Origin: Paracoccaceae bacterium
GTDB lineage: Bacteria > Pseudomonadota > Alphaproteobacteria > Rhodobacterales > Rhodobacteraceae
Direction of reading: 5' to 3'
DNA length: 64,000 bases
Assembly: GCA_024304985.1 (NCBI GenBank)
Contig: JAMWZC010000002.1
Location: 310,001 to 374,000, forward strand
Part shown: piece by piece, positions 30,886 through 39,754 of the stretch
Layout: every line of letters begins with the position of its first letter
Position numbering within the stretch: the first letter of the stretch is position 1
Notes under the pieces: generated by a model
What the model was told of the DNA's origin: nothing
The model's database searches: none
Seen by the model: the letters and a program-made list of their open reading frames with translations, nothing else
Program-made: the position numbers and the translations under genes

Positions 30886-31637
30886 CCCTACTGTCCTTGG
30901 ACAATCTGACTGTCCGCCGTGGCGAGTGTCCGGTTGTGGATCACGTCAGCCTATCTGTGCACGCAGGTGAATGCGTCGGCCTGATCGGCCCGAACGGGGC
31001 CGGAAAAACCACCTTGCTGCGCGCGGCCTTGGGACTGGAGCCGTTCAGTGGCGCATCCAGCCTGGCAAGTCTGAGCGCGGCAGAGCGGGCGCGTGCCGCA
31101 GCGTTTCTGCCCCAGGCCCGACAGATCGCTTGGCCGATGGCCGTCGAGACGCTGGTGGCCTTGGGCCGCGTTCCGCATCTCCCGCGCGGCAGCACGCCCG
31201 GGGCCGTGGACCGTGCTGCGATTGACGACGCCTTGCACCGTCTGGGGCTGGATGGGTTCCGCCAACGGATCGCTACGCAACTGTCGGGCGGCGAGCAGGG
31301 TCGCGTTCTGATCGCGCGTGCCTTGGCGCAACAGACTCCGCTTCTGCTGGCGGACGAGCCAATCGCAGGGCTTGATCCGGCGCAACAGATTGCGACGATG
31401 CAGGTCTTCTCGGGCCTCGCGCAGGAGGGACGGGCGGTGGTGGTGTCCTTGCATGATCTGGGTCTGGCGGCGCGGCATTGCACCCGGCTGATCCTGATGC
31501 ATCAGGGGCGGCTGGTGGCAGATGGAGCACCGGATGACGTGCTGACAGCAGACCTGATGGCGCAGGTTTTCGGGATCTCGATCTGGCGGCAGGACAGCCC
31601 ACTTGGACCGGTGCTGCAGCCGATGGGGGTGTTATGA
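30882..31637 (+). CDS. btuD: ABC importer ATPase (BtuD-like)
   Basis: 251-residue ATP-binding subunit of an iron-chelate/B12-type importer. Walker A is 'GPNGAGKTT', the signature 'LSGGEQGRVLIAR' and Walker B 'LLLADEPIAGLDP'. It pairs with the FecCD-type permease upstream. ATGA overlaps at both ends make the importer subunits translationally linked to cbiZ. Confidence 0.9.
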   Translation: MTLLSLDNLTVRRGECPVVDHVSLSVHAGECVGLIGPNGAGKTTLLRAALGLEPFSGASSLASLSAAERARAAAFLPQARQIAWPMAVETLVALGRVPHLPRGSTPGAVDRAAIDDALHRLGLDGFRQRIATQLSGGEQGRVLIARALAQQTPLLLADEPIAGLDPAQQIATMQVFSGLAQEGRAVVVSLHDLGLAARHCTRLILMHQGRLVADGAPDDVLTADLMAQVFGISIWRQDSPLGPVLQPMGVL

Positions 31638-32305
31638 TCCGTCCTGTTCTTGATCATCCCTGGCTGACGCTGGATCTGGGTCGCGCGATGCGCGTGATCA
31701 GTTGGGCGCCGCATCGCGGCGGGATCGTCACGGCGCGACACATCCTGTGGCGCGAGGTGCGGAATGCTGATCTGCGCGAGGATTTCGACGTTTTCGCATG
31801 GCTTGGACAAGAGTGTCGTGATCGCGGCATGGAGCAGGCGGTGGTCATGCTGACATCACGCAAGATCGCGACCTTCACGGTGGCGCAGGCAGAGGTGGAT
31901 GGGGTGCAGGCGCAGGCCGTGGCAACAGTTGGTCTGTCAAACGCCGAACGCGCGGGGCCACATGACGGACACAACCCGATCAAACATAAAAATTGGGGCA
32001 CTATAAATATCGCGGTGATCTTGGAATATGGCTTGAATGATATCGGCTTGATCGAAGCTCAAAGCATCGCCAGCGCTGCGCGCACGGCAGCCATACTGGA
32101 ATCCGGCGCCATGGCGAAAGCGGGGCCAGCCACGGGAACCGGAACGGATTGCAACACGGTGGCCGCGCTGGACGGGACTGATGCCTTTTGCGGCTTGCAC
32201 ACGGCGCAGGGCAAGGCGGTGGCCGCCGCCGTCTATGCCGCTGTCCGGCAAGGCGCGGATCAGTGGATACTCGAGACTGGAGGAAAACCCTATGACTTTG
32301 GCTGA
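31634..32305 (+). CDS. cbiZ: Adenosylcobinamide amidohydrolase CbiZ
   Basis: 223-residue corrinoid-salvage enzyme that removes the aminopropanol side chain from adenosylcobinamide to give adenosylcobyric acid, which can be remade into cobalamin. Conserved stretches are 'ATVGLSNAERAG', 'NWGTINIAVIL', 'ARTAAILESGAMAKAGPATG' and 'TGTDCNTVA...GLHTAQGKAVA'. It indicates the imported ligand includes incomplete or foreign corrinoids. It overlaps the ATPase gene (ATGA) and the next gene by 14 nt. Confidence 0.92.
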   Translation: MIRPVLDHPWLTLDLGRAMRVISWAPHRGGIVTARHILWREVRNADLREDFDVFAWLGQECRDRGMEQAVVMLTSRKIATFTVAQAEVDGVQAQAVATVGLSNAERAGPHDGHNPIKHKNWGTINIAVILEYGLNDIGLIEAQSIASAARTAAILESGAMAKAGPATGTGTDCNTVAALDGTDAFCGLHTAQGKAVAAAVYAAVRQGADQWILETGGKPYDFG

Positions 32306-33110
32306 TTTGCAGATCATCCCGGACCTGACCCCTCAGCGGATCGTTTGCCTGACAGAAGAGACAGTCGAGACGCTTTATCTTCTGGGGCAACAGCATCGCA
32401 TCGTTGGGGTGACGGGCTACGCGATCCGCCCGCCCCAGGTGCGGCGTGAGAAGCCACGTGTTGGAGCTTTCACATCGGCGGATATTCCCAAGATTCTTGC
32501 GCTGGAACCCGATCTGGTGCTGACCTTTTCGGACCTGCAGGCTGATGTCGTGGCGCAGTTGATCCGGGCAGGTGTCGCCGTGCATGCTTTCAATCAGCGC
32601 GATGTCTCGGGCATCCTGTCCATGATCCGCACCCTTGGCGCGCTGACGGGCGCCTCTGAAACAGCCGAAGCTTTGATCAGCCTGCATGCGTCGCGGATTG
32701 GTGCCTTGCGGAGTCATGCCCCAACCATACGTCCGCGTATCTATTTCGAAGAATGGGACGAACCGATGATTTCGGGCATCCGCTGGGCCTCGGAACTGAT
32801 CGCGGTGGCCGGCGGTGTGGATGTGTTCGAGACGTTGAGCCATGAACCGTCTGCGAAGGACAGGATCGTGTCCTCGGAACAGGTGATCACCGCGGCCCCC
32901 GACATCATCATCGGATCGTGGTGTGGCAAGAAATTGCGCGCGGAAAAGATCGCGGCGCGGCCGGGATGGGACGACATTCCCGCGGTGCGCAACGGGCATA
33001 TCTACGAAATCAAGTCGCCACTCATTCTGCAGCCCGGTCCGGCGGCTTTGGGCGATGGGCTGGATGCGATCTGCGCGATCATCTCTGACGTGAAGAGGAG
33101 AGCGGGATGA
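32292..33110 (+). CDS. TroA-fold corrinoid-binding-like protein without export signal
   Basis: 272 residues of the BtuF/FecB periplasmic-binding fold ('QRIVCLTEETVETLYLLGQQHRIVGVTGY', split over about 15-42, and 'IPKILALEPDLVLTFSDLQ'). The ATG at 32292 has a strong GGAGG site at 32279-32283 inside the cbiZ 3' end, and no in-frame signal peptide exists upstream, so the product should stay in the cytoplasm. A cytosolic corrinoid carrier or scaffold for CbiZ is an inference; a substrate-binding protein exported by another route is the alternative. It overlaps cbiZ by 14 nt and exbB by ATGA. Confidence 0.8.
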   Translation: MTLADLQIIPDLTPQRIVCLTEETVETLYLLGQQHRIVGVTGYAIRPPQVRREKPRVGAFTSADIPKILALEPDLVLTFSDLQADVVAQLIRAGVAVHAFNQRDVSGILSMIRTLGALTGASETAEALISLHASRIGALRSHAPTIRPRIYFEEWDEPMISGIRWASELIAVAGGVDVFETLSHEPSAKDRIVSSEQVITAAPDIIIGSWCGKKLRAEKIAARPGWDDIPAVRNGHIYEIKSPLILQPGPAALGDGLDAICAIISDVKRRAG

Positions 33111-33748
33111 ACGATCTGGCCCTTCTGACTGGAATGATCGGGCGCGGCGGCGTGGTCATGTGGATCATCGCCGGGCTTTCCGTGCTGACCCTTGCACTGA
33201 TCCTGTGGAAGCTGTGGCGGTTGAGCCTGTCGGGACTTTGGCGACGTATACAGGCCGAACGGGCCGTTGCCCTGTGGGTCGTGGGGCAGGCCGGTGACGC
33301 GCAGGCCATGCTGGTCGCACCGCGCGGCATAAGGTCCCGTGTCGTAGCGCAGGCGATGGCGGCGCTGCGGGATCCGTCCCTGACGCGTGACGCTGCACGG
33401 GACGAGGTCTTGCGCGTGGCACGGCGGGAGTTGAACGCGGCGCGCAGCGGTTTGCGGGCGCTGGAGCTGATCTCGACCATTGCGCCGCTTCTGGGGCTGC
33501 TGGGAACCGTGCTGGGCATGATCACAGCCTTTCAGGCCTTGCAGAGCACGGGCGCTCAGGCAGATCCGACGATCCTCGCTGGCGGAATCTGGGAGGCGCT
33601 GCTGACAACGGCGGCAGGGATGGCGGTTGCGATCCCAGCTGGTGTGGCGCTGGTCTGGATCGAAAGCCTGACGGACGGTGTGCAGGCCGATCTGGAGGAT
33701 GCGGTGACGCAAATCTTTACCCGCGATCCGGCTGGAGGGGGGGCATGA
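33107..33748 (+). CDS. exbB: ExbB/TolQ-type proton channel subunit
   Basis: 213-residue inner-membrane protein of the MotA/TolQ/ExbB family with three transmembrane regions (about 17-37, 122-144, 165-187). The conserved 'LISTIAPLLGLLGTVLGMITAF' and 'GIWEALLTTAAGMAVAIPA' segments are intact. With ExbD it uses the proton gradient to energise TonB. Encoded inside the B12 operon, it probably serves the receptor at the operon start. Overlaps both neighbours by ATGA. Confidence 0.93.
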   Translation: MNDLALLTGMIGRGGVVMWIIAGLSVLTLALILWKLWRLSLSGLWRRIQAERAVALWVVGQAGDAQAMLVAPRGIRSRVVAQAMAALRDPSLTRDAARDEVLRVARRELNAARSGLRALELISTIAPLLGLLGTVLGMITAFQALQSTGAQADPTILAGGIWEALLTTAAGMAVAIPAGVALVWIESLTDGVQADLEDAVTQIFTRDPAGGGA

Positions 33749-34125
33749 TGTTCATCATCGACAGCCCGCGTTCGCGCCGGAAGCCCAGCCTGACGCCGAT
33801 GATTGACGTAGTGTTCCTGCTATTGGTGTTCTTCATGCTGGCTTCGCGGTTCGGGTCTGACGCGCTGGTGCCGCTCAGCCTTGGTGGGTCTGGGGACACA
33901 TATTCCGGCCCCCCCCGTCTGATCGACGTGCTGCCCGAAGGACAAAGGCTGAATGGCCAGGAGCAAAGTCTTGAGATGGTGATTGCCGCGCTGGACGGCC
34001 TGACGGAGAGCCGCACGGACATGGTCGTTCTGCGGGCGCGGGATGGGGCCGCCTTGCAGCGCATGGTGACGGTGATGTCTGCCCTGCGCGCGGCCGGGTT
34101 CACAGCGATTGCAGTGGTGGATTGA
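33745..34125 (+). CDS. exbD: ExbD/TolR-type protein, first copy
   Basis: 126 residues with a short cytoplasmic N-terminus, one transmembrane helix ('LTPMIDVVFLLLVFFMLAS', about 16-34) holding the essential Asp, and a periplasmic domain. It pairs with ExbB to drive TonB. A second, diverged exbD follows, so the complex may be a heteromer. The N-terminal start overlaps exbB (ATGA); the stop overlaps the next ATG (TGATG). Confidence 0.9.
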   Translation: MMFIIDSPRSRRKPSLTPMIDVVFLLLVFFMLASRFGSDALVPLSLGGSGDTYSGPPRLIDVLPEGQRLNGQEQSLEMVIAALDGLTESRTDMVVLRARDGAALQRMVTVMSALRAAGFTAIAVVD

Positions 34126-34526
34126 TGGATAGCGGGTTCCGGATCAGCATGGATCGTCGACGGCGCGGCGCGGGGGATACCTTTGTGCCGATGATCAATA
34201 TCGTCTTTCTGCTGCTGATCTTCTTCCTGCTGAGCGCAACCATTGCGCCGCCTGATCCATTCGACATGACCTTGCCGGATGCGGAACTGGCCGAAGCAGA
34301 GGTCGCTGCACCACCCGAAACACTGCATGTATCGGCCGAAGGTGAACTGGTGTTCGGTGCAGTGCGCGGCGATGACGCGCTGACCGCCATCGCCGCGCGG
34401 GCCGACTCTGGCCCGCTGACGGTAAGGGCGGATGCAGGCTTTGACGGGGCAGCCTTCGCCGTCTTGATGTCGCGATTGGCTGCGGTGGGCGTGGACAAGG
34501 TCGAATTGACGGTGCGCCAGCCATGA
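34125..34526 (+). CDS. exbD: ExbD/TolR-type protein, second copy
   Basis: 133 residues with the ExbD helix 'FVPMINIVFLLLIFFLLSA' (about 19-37). Where the first copy has 'MIDV', this one has 'MINI': the proton-relay aspartate position is Asn. It may therefore be a structural partner rather than a proton carrier, an inference from a single residue. Start at 34125 is the ATG in TGATG overlapping the first exbD stop. Confidence 0.87.
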   Translation: MDSGFRISMDRRRRGAGDTFVPMINIVFLLLIFFLLSATIAPPDPFDMTLPDAELAEAEVAAPPETLHVSAEGELVFGAVRGDDALTAIAARADSGPLTVRADAGFDGAAFAVLMSRLAAVGVDKVELTVRQP

Positions 34527-35356
34527 GGGGTGCGTTCGAATTCACGGGGTTTGCCGGGTTGGCTCTGGCGCTGCATGTCGCGGCATTCCAAAGCTTGCCG
34601 CAAGGCAGTGCAAGTTCGGGAGCGGGTGGCGATGCGCTTGTGACGGTTGCAGCGGCCTCGGGTTCATTGTCCGAGATGGTTGCGGAATGGGATCGCCCGC
34701 CCGAAGTGTCGGCGGTTCTTCCTGCCGCGTTCCCACAGCCGGCTGAGGAGGCTACTTTTGATCCGGCTCCCCGGTTGCCCGAAGCGACCAAATCGCCCGC
34801 CTTTCAGCCACCGCGCGCGATGGCACCTGTATTGCCGTCGCAAGACGGGCTGCCGACGCCGGATGTCACTCGCACGGCACCTCGCCCACCTAATCCGGTT
34901 GCCGAGGTTCCGCCGATCAGGCCCCAGGCACGGCCTGCTGCGGCTCCTGCCAAGCCCAAACCGTCTGCCAAGCCCGCGCACCAGCCACCGGCTCGTGCCG
35001 CCGCGACCGCGGCAGGAAGCGGTGCGGCCTCTGCCCGCGGGACCAGCGGACCTGCGGAAACTGCCAGTCTGAGCAAGGCTGCCCGGCAAAGCCTGTTGGC
35101 GGAATGGGGTGGAAAGATACGCAACCGTATTGACCGGGCAAAGCCACGCGGTGCCGGTCGTGGTTCGGTGATCGTGGTTTTGTCGGTGGGGCGCGACGGG
35201 GCGCTGCAATCTGTTGGCATTGCCACGTCGTCCGGTCAGGCGGCGCTGGATCAACAGGCGGTGAAGGCAATCAGATCCGCAGGTCGTTTGCCAGCGGCAC
35301 CCGCGGCACTTGACGCGGACTCCTACACCTTCCGCCTGCCGATCCGGTTCGATTGA
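34523..35356 (+). CDS. tonB: TonB-like energy transducer
   Basis: 277 residues: N-terminal membrane anchor (about 7-25), a long Pro/Ala/Lys-rich periplasmic spacer (about 90-180) and a C-terminal TonB domain ('[23 protein letters not shown]', split over about 210-236, ending 'TFRLPIRFD'). It transmits ExbBD energy to the outer-membrane receptor. As the last gene of the riboswitch operon it looks dedicated to corrinoid uptake. It is convergent with the GMC oxidoreductase gene, only 6 bp apart. Confidence 0.92.
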   Translation: MRGAFEFTGFAGLALALHVAAFQSLPQGSASSGAGGDALVTVAAASGSLSEMVAEWDRPPEVSAVLPAAFPQPAEEATFDPAPRLPEATKSPAFQPPRAMAPVLPSQDGLPTPDVTRTAPRPPNPVAEVPPIRPQARPAAAPAKPKPSAKPAHQPPARAAATAAGSGAASARGTSGPAETASLSKAARQSLLAEWGGKIRNRIDRAKPRGAGRGSVIVVLSVGRDGALQSVGIATSSGQAALDQQAVKAIRSAGRLPAAPAALDADSYTFRLPIRFD

Positions 35357-35362
35357 GGCGGC

Positions 35363-36994
35363 TCAGCCTGCCGCAAACCGCGCTGACGCACGGACACCCC
35401 TGATCATGTCGGCAGCCTTTTCCGCGATCATGATCGTCGGGGCATTCGTGTTGCCTCCGATCAGCGTCGGCATGACCGAGGCGTCCACCACGCGCAGCCC
35501 CTCGACCCCATGGACCCGCAACTCCGGATCGACCACGGCCATCGGATCGATACCCATCTTGCAGGTGCCCACAGGGTGATAGATCGTATCGGCCCGTGCC
35601 CGGATGTGCTTTTCCCAGTCGGCATCCGTCAGCGTCTCGGACAGGAACAATTCCCTGTGGCGATACTTGTCCATCGCGGGGGCCTGCATGATCGCGCGCG
35701 CGATCTTGGCCCCCTTGATCAGGGTTTGCAGATCACGCTCGTCCGACAGATATCGTGGATCAATGCCGGGCGCGGCCAATGGATCGGGTGACTGAAGAAA
35801 GACCGACCCGCGCGAATGAGGATGCAGAGCGCAGATATGGCAGGAATATCCATAGCCAAGATGCGGCTTGCGCGCGTGATCGTCCACGATCGAAATCACG
35901 AAATGCAGCTGGATATCAGGGCGCTCCAGCGCGGGATCTGTCCTGAGGAAACCCGCACCTTCGGCAAAAGGGCTGGCGATCATGCCGGTGCCGTCCTTGC
36001 GCCATTGCAGCATGTGGCGGATCAGATTGATGCCGCCGGTCAGGCCGAGTCCGAAATTGTCTGTGTCGCGGGATTTGTAGGCAAGGATGAAATCCAGATG
36101 ATCTTGCAGGTTCTGTCCGACACCAGGCAGTTCATGCACCATGCCGATGCCATGTTTCTTGATGTCTTCGGCGCGACCGACGCCGGACAGTTGCAAAAGC
36201 TGCGGTGAATTGAAGGCGCCGCCGCACAGGATCACCTCGCGCCGCGCCTCGACCTTCTTGTCCTCACGCCCTTTGCGGTATGTGACGCCGGTCGCCCGTT
36301 TTCCCTGAAACAGGATACGGGTGGCATGTGCGCCGGTCAGAACAGTCAGGTTGGGGCGGCCCATCACCGGGTGGAGATAGGCCGCCGCCGCCGAGCAGCG
36401 TTCACCGTTGCGGGCCTTGTCATGGAATTGCGTCACCTGAAACAGGCCAAAGCCCTCGGTCTCGCCAGTGTTGAAATCGTCGCGGAAACGGTGCTGCATC
36501 TGCGCGGCGGCATCGACAAAGGCATGCGTGATGGGGCGGGGGCTTTTCTGGTCCGAGACCTGCAAGGGGCCGCTGGCACCATGCTCCGGATTTGCACCGC
36601 GTTCGTTGTTCTCGGCCCTTCGGAAATAAGGCAGGACATCGTCCCATGACCATCCGGCGCAGCCCAGATCAGCCCAACCGTCGTAATCCTTGCGGTGACC
36701 GCGCACATAGAGCATCGCATTGATCGCAGAAGACCCGCCCAGACCCTTGCCGCGCGGCTGATAGCCTTTTCGCCCATTCAAACCGACTTGTGGCACGGTC
36801 TGATAGGCCCAGTTGCCGGATTTGATCCAGCCCGGAAGAAGGGCTACCGCTCCGACAGGTGCGCGGAACAGAAGGTTCTTGCCGTTGCCCCCCGCCTCGA
36901 GCAGGCAGACGGTAATGTTCGGATCTTCGGTCAGACGAGTCGCCAAGGTGGACCCGGCAGAACCGCCCCCCACGATCACGTAATCAAAACCCAT
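35363..36994 (-). CDS. GMC-family FAD oxidoreductase (choline/alcohol dehydrogenase-like)
   Basis: 543-residue flavoprotein. FAD-binding '[18 protein letters not shown]' is at the N-terminus; GMC signatures '[18 protein letters not shown]' and '[15 protein letters not shown]' are present; the active-site His lies in '[10 protein letters not shown]' and the conserved Asn in '[15 protein letters not shown]'. It oxidises an alcohol substrate. It resembles choline dehydrogenase, but no betaine genes are nearby, so a primary alcohol or polyethylene-glycol-type substrate is equally possible. It is monocistronic in this window. Confidence 0.9.
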   Translation of the reverse strand: MGFDYVIVGGGSAGSTLATRLTEDPNITVCLLEAGGNGKNLLFRAPVGAVALLPGWIKSGNWAYQTVPQVGLNGRKGYQPRGKGLGGSSAINAMLYVRGHRKDYDGWADLGCAGWSWDDVLPYFRRAENNERGANPEHGASGPLQVSDQKSPRPITHAFVDAAAQMQHRFRDDFNTGETEGFGLFQVTQFHDKARNGERCSAAAAYLHPVMGRPNLTVLTGAHATRILFQGKRATGVTYRKGREDKKVEARREVILCGGAFNSPQLLQLSGVGRAEDIKKHGIGMVHELPGVGQNLQDHLDFILAYKSRDTDNFGLGLTGGINLIRHMLQWRKDGTGMIASPFAEGAGFLRTDPALERPDIQLHFVISIVDDHARKPHLGYGYSCHICALHPHSRGSVFLQSPDPLAAPGIDPRYLSDERDLQTLIKGAKIARAIMQAPAMDKYRHRELFLSETLTDADWEKHIRARADTIYHPVGTCKMGIDPMAVVDPELRVHGVEGLRVVDASVMPTLIGGNTNAPTIMIAEKAADMIRGVRASARFAAG

Positions 36995-37108
36995 GTCTGC
37001 ATTCCCCTCTGGCAGAGTTCAAATCAACCAGAGAAAGCCTCTACACGTCCAGCGGTCATTCGCCGGATGACGTCAGGAAAGCAAAAGCGTTGCCGCGGTG
37101 ACAACCTG

Positions 37109-38437
37109 TCAGTCGTCCTCGTCAAAGAAACCGCCCCGACCGATGGACGCATAGGCCGTAAAGCCGGCCCGTTTTGCATCGCGCGGGGAATAGACATTGC
37201 GCAGGTCGGCCATATGCGGGGTCGCCATCTTGCGGGCCAGTCGTTTCAGATCAAGTGCGCGAAACTCGTTCCATTCGGTGAGGATCACCAGCAGGTCGGC
37301 GTTCTGCGCGGCTTTGTAGGCGTCCTCATGCCATTGCACGCCGGGCAGCAGTGCCTCGCCCTCGTGGCGGCCTTGGGGATCGACCACGCGCACTTTCGCG
37401 CCGCCACCCACCATCGCGGGAATGATCGTCAGGCTGGGTGCATCGCGCATGTCATCGGTGTTCGGTTTGAACGTGACGCCAAGAACCGCCACAGTCTTGC
37501 CATTGAACTTGCCGTCACACAGGTCGAGCAGTTTGTCGATCATACGCCGTTTGATCTCGTCATTGACCTTGATCACCGTCTCGGTGATTTGCATGGGGAC
37601 GGCATGTTCTTGCCCGATCCGCGCCAACGCCTTGGTATCCTTGGGAAAGCACGAGCCGCCGAAGCCGGGGCCTGCGTGCAGGAACTTGTTGCCGATCCGT
37701 CCGTCCAGACCGATGCCCTTGGCCACTTCCTTGATGTCACCACCGGCGCGTTCGCAGAGGGCCGCGATTTCATTGATGAAGGTGATCTTGGTCGCCAGAA
37801 AGGCGTTGGCCGCGTATTTGATCATCTCGGCGCTTTCCAGATCGGTCGTCACAATCGGGAAGTCGCGCAGATAGAGCGGGCGGTAGATGTCGGCCATCAC
37901 CTCGGCGGCGCGGTCGGTCTGCACGCCGACGACGACGCGGTCGGGCTTCATGAAATCCTCGATCGCCGCCCCTTCGCGCATGAACTCGGGGTTCGAGGCA
38001 ACGTCGAATTCCAGATCCGGGTTGGCTTTGCGGATCACCTTCTTCATCTGACGGTTGGTCCCGACGGGCACGGTGGATTTCGTCACGATCACGACGTAAT
38101 CGGTCGCGGCGCGGGCCACTTCCTCGGCAGCGGCATAGACATAGACCAGATCGGCATGTCCATCGCCGCGACGCGTGGGTGTGCCCACCGCGATAAAGAC
38201 CGCATCCGCCCCTTTGACGGCAGCCGCCAGATCAAGCGTGAAGGTCAGCCGCCCCGCAGCCACGTTCTTGGCCATCAGCGCTTCAAGCCCCGGTTCGAAG
38301 ATCGGAATTTCGCCAGCGTTCAGTCTGTCGATCTTCTTGGGGTCCTTGTCGACGCAGACAACATCATGCCCGAAGTCCGAAAAGCAGACGCCAGACACAA
38401 GGCCAACATAGCCCGTCCCAATCATCGCAATCTTCAT
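37109..38437 (-). CDS. ugd: UDP-glucose 6-dehydrogenase
   Basis: 442-residue NAD-dependent enzyme making UDP-glucuronate for surface polysaccharide. The Rossmann motif 'MIGTGYVGLVSGVCF' opens the protein, and the catalytic Cys lies in 'GPGFGGSCFPKDTKAL'. 'VLGVTFKPNTDDMRDAPS' is the UDP-binding signature. The start at 38437 is the conserved MKIAMIG; the upstream extension is not family-like. It lies in the polysaccharide and cell-surface region but is transcribed alone. Confidence 0.96.
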   Translation of the reverse strand: MKIAMIGTGYVGLVSGVCFSDFGHDVVCVDKDPKKIDRLNAGEIPIFEPGLEALMAKNVAAGRLTFTLDLAAAVKGADAVFIAVGTPTRRGDGHADLVYVYAAAEEVARAATDYVVIVTKSTVPVGTNRQMKKVIRKANPDLEFDVASNPEFMREGAAIEDFMKPDRVVVGVQTDRAAEVMADIYRPLYLRDFPIVTTDLESAEMIKYAANAFLATKITFINEIAALCERAGGDIKEVAKGIGLDGRIGNKFLHAGPGFGGSCFPKDTKALARIGQEHAVPMQITETVIKVNDEIKRRMIDKLLDLCDGKFNGKTVAVLGVTFKPNTDDMRDAPSLTIIPAMVGGGAKVRVVDPQGRHEGEALLPGVQWHEDAYKAAQNADLLVILTEWNEFRALDLKRLARKMATPHMADLRNVYSPRDAKRAGFTAYASIGRGGFFDEDD

Positions 38438-38559
38438 GACCCACTCCTCTACCGCATACATGGATGATGGGTCGAACTTGTGCGTGCAACAAGGCAAGGC
38501 GTCAACGCTTCAGAAGGGGTGTGCGCCAGGCGATTCGCGATCTGTGTGCTTTCGGCACT

Positions 38560-39585
38560 TTACGAGATGAGCCAGCCTGAGAATGCCGTATGAGATTTGA
38601 AATAGGTCAGGTTAGGATTCACGTTCCCGGTGCGACATGTCACATACTGGCCAGCCGTCAGCCCGAAGACCGTTGTGAAGGACAAGGGTGCGGCGCCGAC
38701 GAGGACCTGCATCTGCATGCTTTGAGTCTGGCCATTGATCGCAAAACTGATCCGCCCATTGGTGGCGCTTCCCAGAAAGCCGTTAAGCAGAAAGCCGTAG
38801 AGACCGTCGACCGGCGCTGTGAACCGTGACAGCAGCGGATCGTAGTGCCCGCCCCGGTTCATGATTTCGGTATCGAAGACAAGGTCCGTCTGCGTTGTGC
38901 TGATCGTTGTCCATTGCCCGATGCTATAGGCCAGAAACGCGGGGTTGCCCGGAGCCTGAACAGCCCCCGTGTTGCGGTCCAGAACGAGCGCTTGCTTGAA
39001 ATTGCTGCCGTCGGTCGAGACTTTGACGCTGAAATCGTCGTTGCCCGTGATGCCTAGTTCGGCACGGCCCGACCAGCCCGTCTGAAACACAAGGCTGGCG
39101 GTGTCGGCGGGAAGCGCCTTGTTGATCTTCAGCCGGTGATCCGCACCATCATGGGTCAGCAGCGTCGCCTGCCCCGCCACAGCAAGCGGGTTCGTCGTAT
39201 CCGCCGAGGTGCCGATGCCTAGTTTCGCGATCCCGTCCAACTGAGGGGTGACCGGCGTCCAGACCGACCCGTCAAAGCGGATTTGCCCTCCGGTTGACAG
39301 ATCATCGGCCCGCCAACCCGACTGTGCCGCGAAGAACAGCCACCCTGAAACATCAGCCACTGCGATGGCACCGTCCTGTCCCTCCCAATCGCCTGTCGCC
39401 CCTGTTGCCACGACATAGCGGTCGCCGGGATCCGGGTTGACCGGCGGTGTCGTGAACTGGGCCGATATCACGACAAGCTGAACGATGGCATCAAGGTGTC
39501 GGAGCGCCTCGTTGTGGGTGACATGCTTTTGGGCCTGCGATGGCAGGATATAGGGAAGGGCCAGAATGGGAGAGGTATCGGGCAT
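38560..39585 (-). CDS. DUF2793 protein with C1q-like C-terminal domain
   Basis: 341 residues. The N-terminal part (about 1-110: 'LPYILPSQAQKHVTHNEALRHLD', 'DRYVVATGATGDWEGQDG', 'WLFFAAQSGW') is the DUF2793 pattern found in Rhodobacteraceae phage-like and surface proteins. The last roughly 125 residues fit a C1q/TNF-like jelly roll: 'GGHYDPLLSRFTAPVDGLYGF', then 'SFAINGQ', ending 'SHTAFSGWLIS'. No signal peptide is seen. It sits next to an RTX protein and near polysaccharide genes, so surface or polysaccharide binding is plausible; this is inference. Confidence 0.78.
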   Translation of the reverse strand: MPDTSPILALPYILPSQAQKHVTHNEALRHLDAIVQLVVISAQFTTPPVNPDPGDRYVVATGATGDWEGQDGAIAVADVSGWLFFAAQSGWRADDLSTGGQIRFDGSVWTPVTPQLDGIAKLGIGTSADTTNPLAVAGQATLLTHDGADHRLKINKALPADTASLVFQTGWSGRAELGITGNDDFSVKVSTDGSNFKQALVLDRNTGAVQAPGNPAFLAYSIGQWTTISTTQTDLVFDTEIMNRGGHYDPLLSRFTAPVDGLYGFLLNGFLGSATNGRISFAINGQTQSMQMQVLVGAAPLSFTTVFGLTAGQYVTCRTGNVNPNLTYFKSHTAFSGWLIS

Positions 39586-39754
39586 CGGTCATGTCCTTCT
39601 TGTCCGGTGGTGCAGAGCGCGGCTGGGGCCGGGATGCTTGCAAGATGCGGGTGTGGCGGGCCGCATCATTGCAAAATCGCGGGTTAAGGACGGGTAATCC
39701 GATCGGTTTTGCCGTTGACGAACCGTTTACCATTTGCTGGCCAAGACACTTGTT

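Noticed and set aside
38560-39585. Prophage or gene transfer agent remnant
   Set aside because: Only the DUF2793 gene has a phage flavour; no capsid, tail, terminase or integrase genes are nearby.
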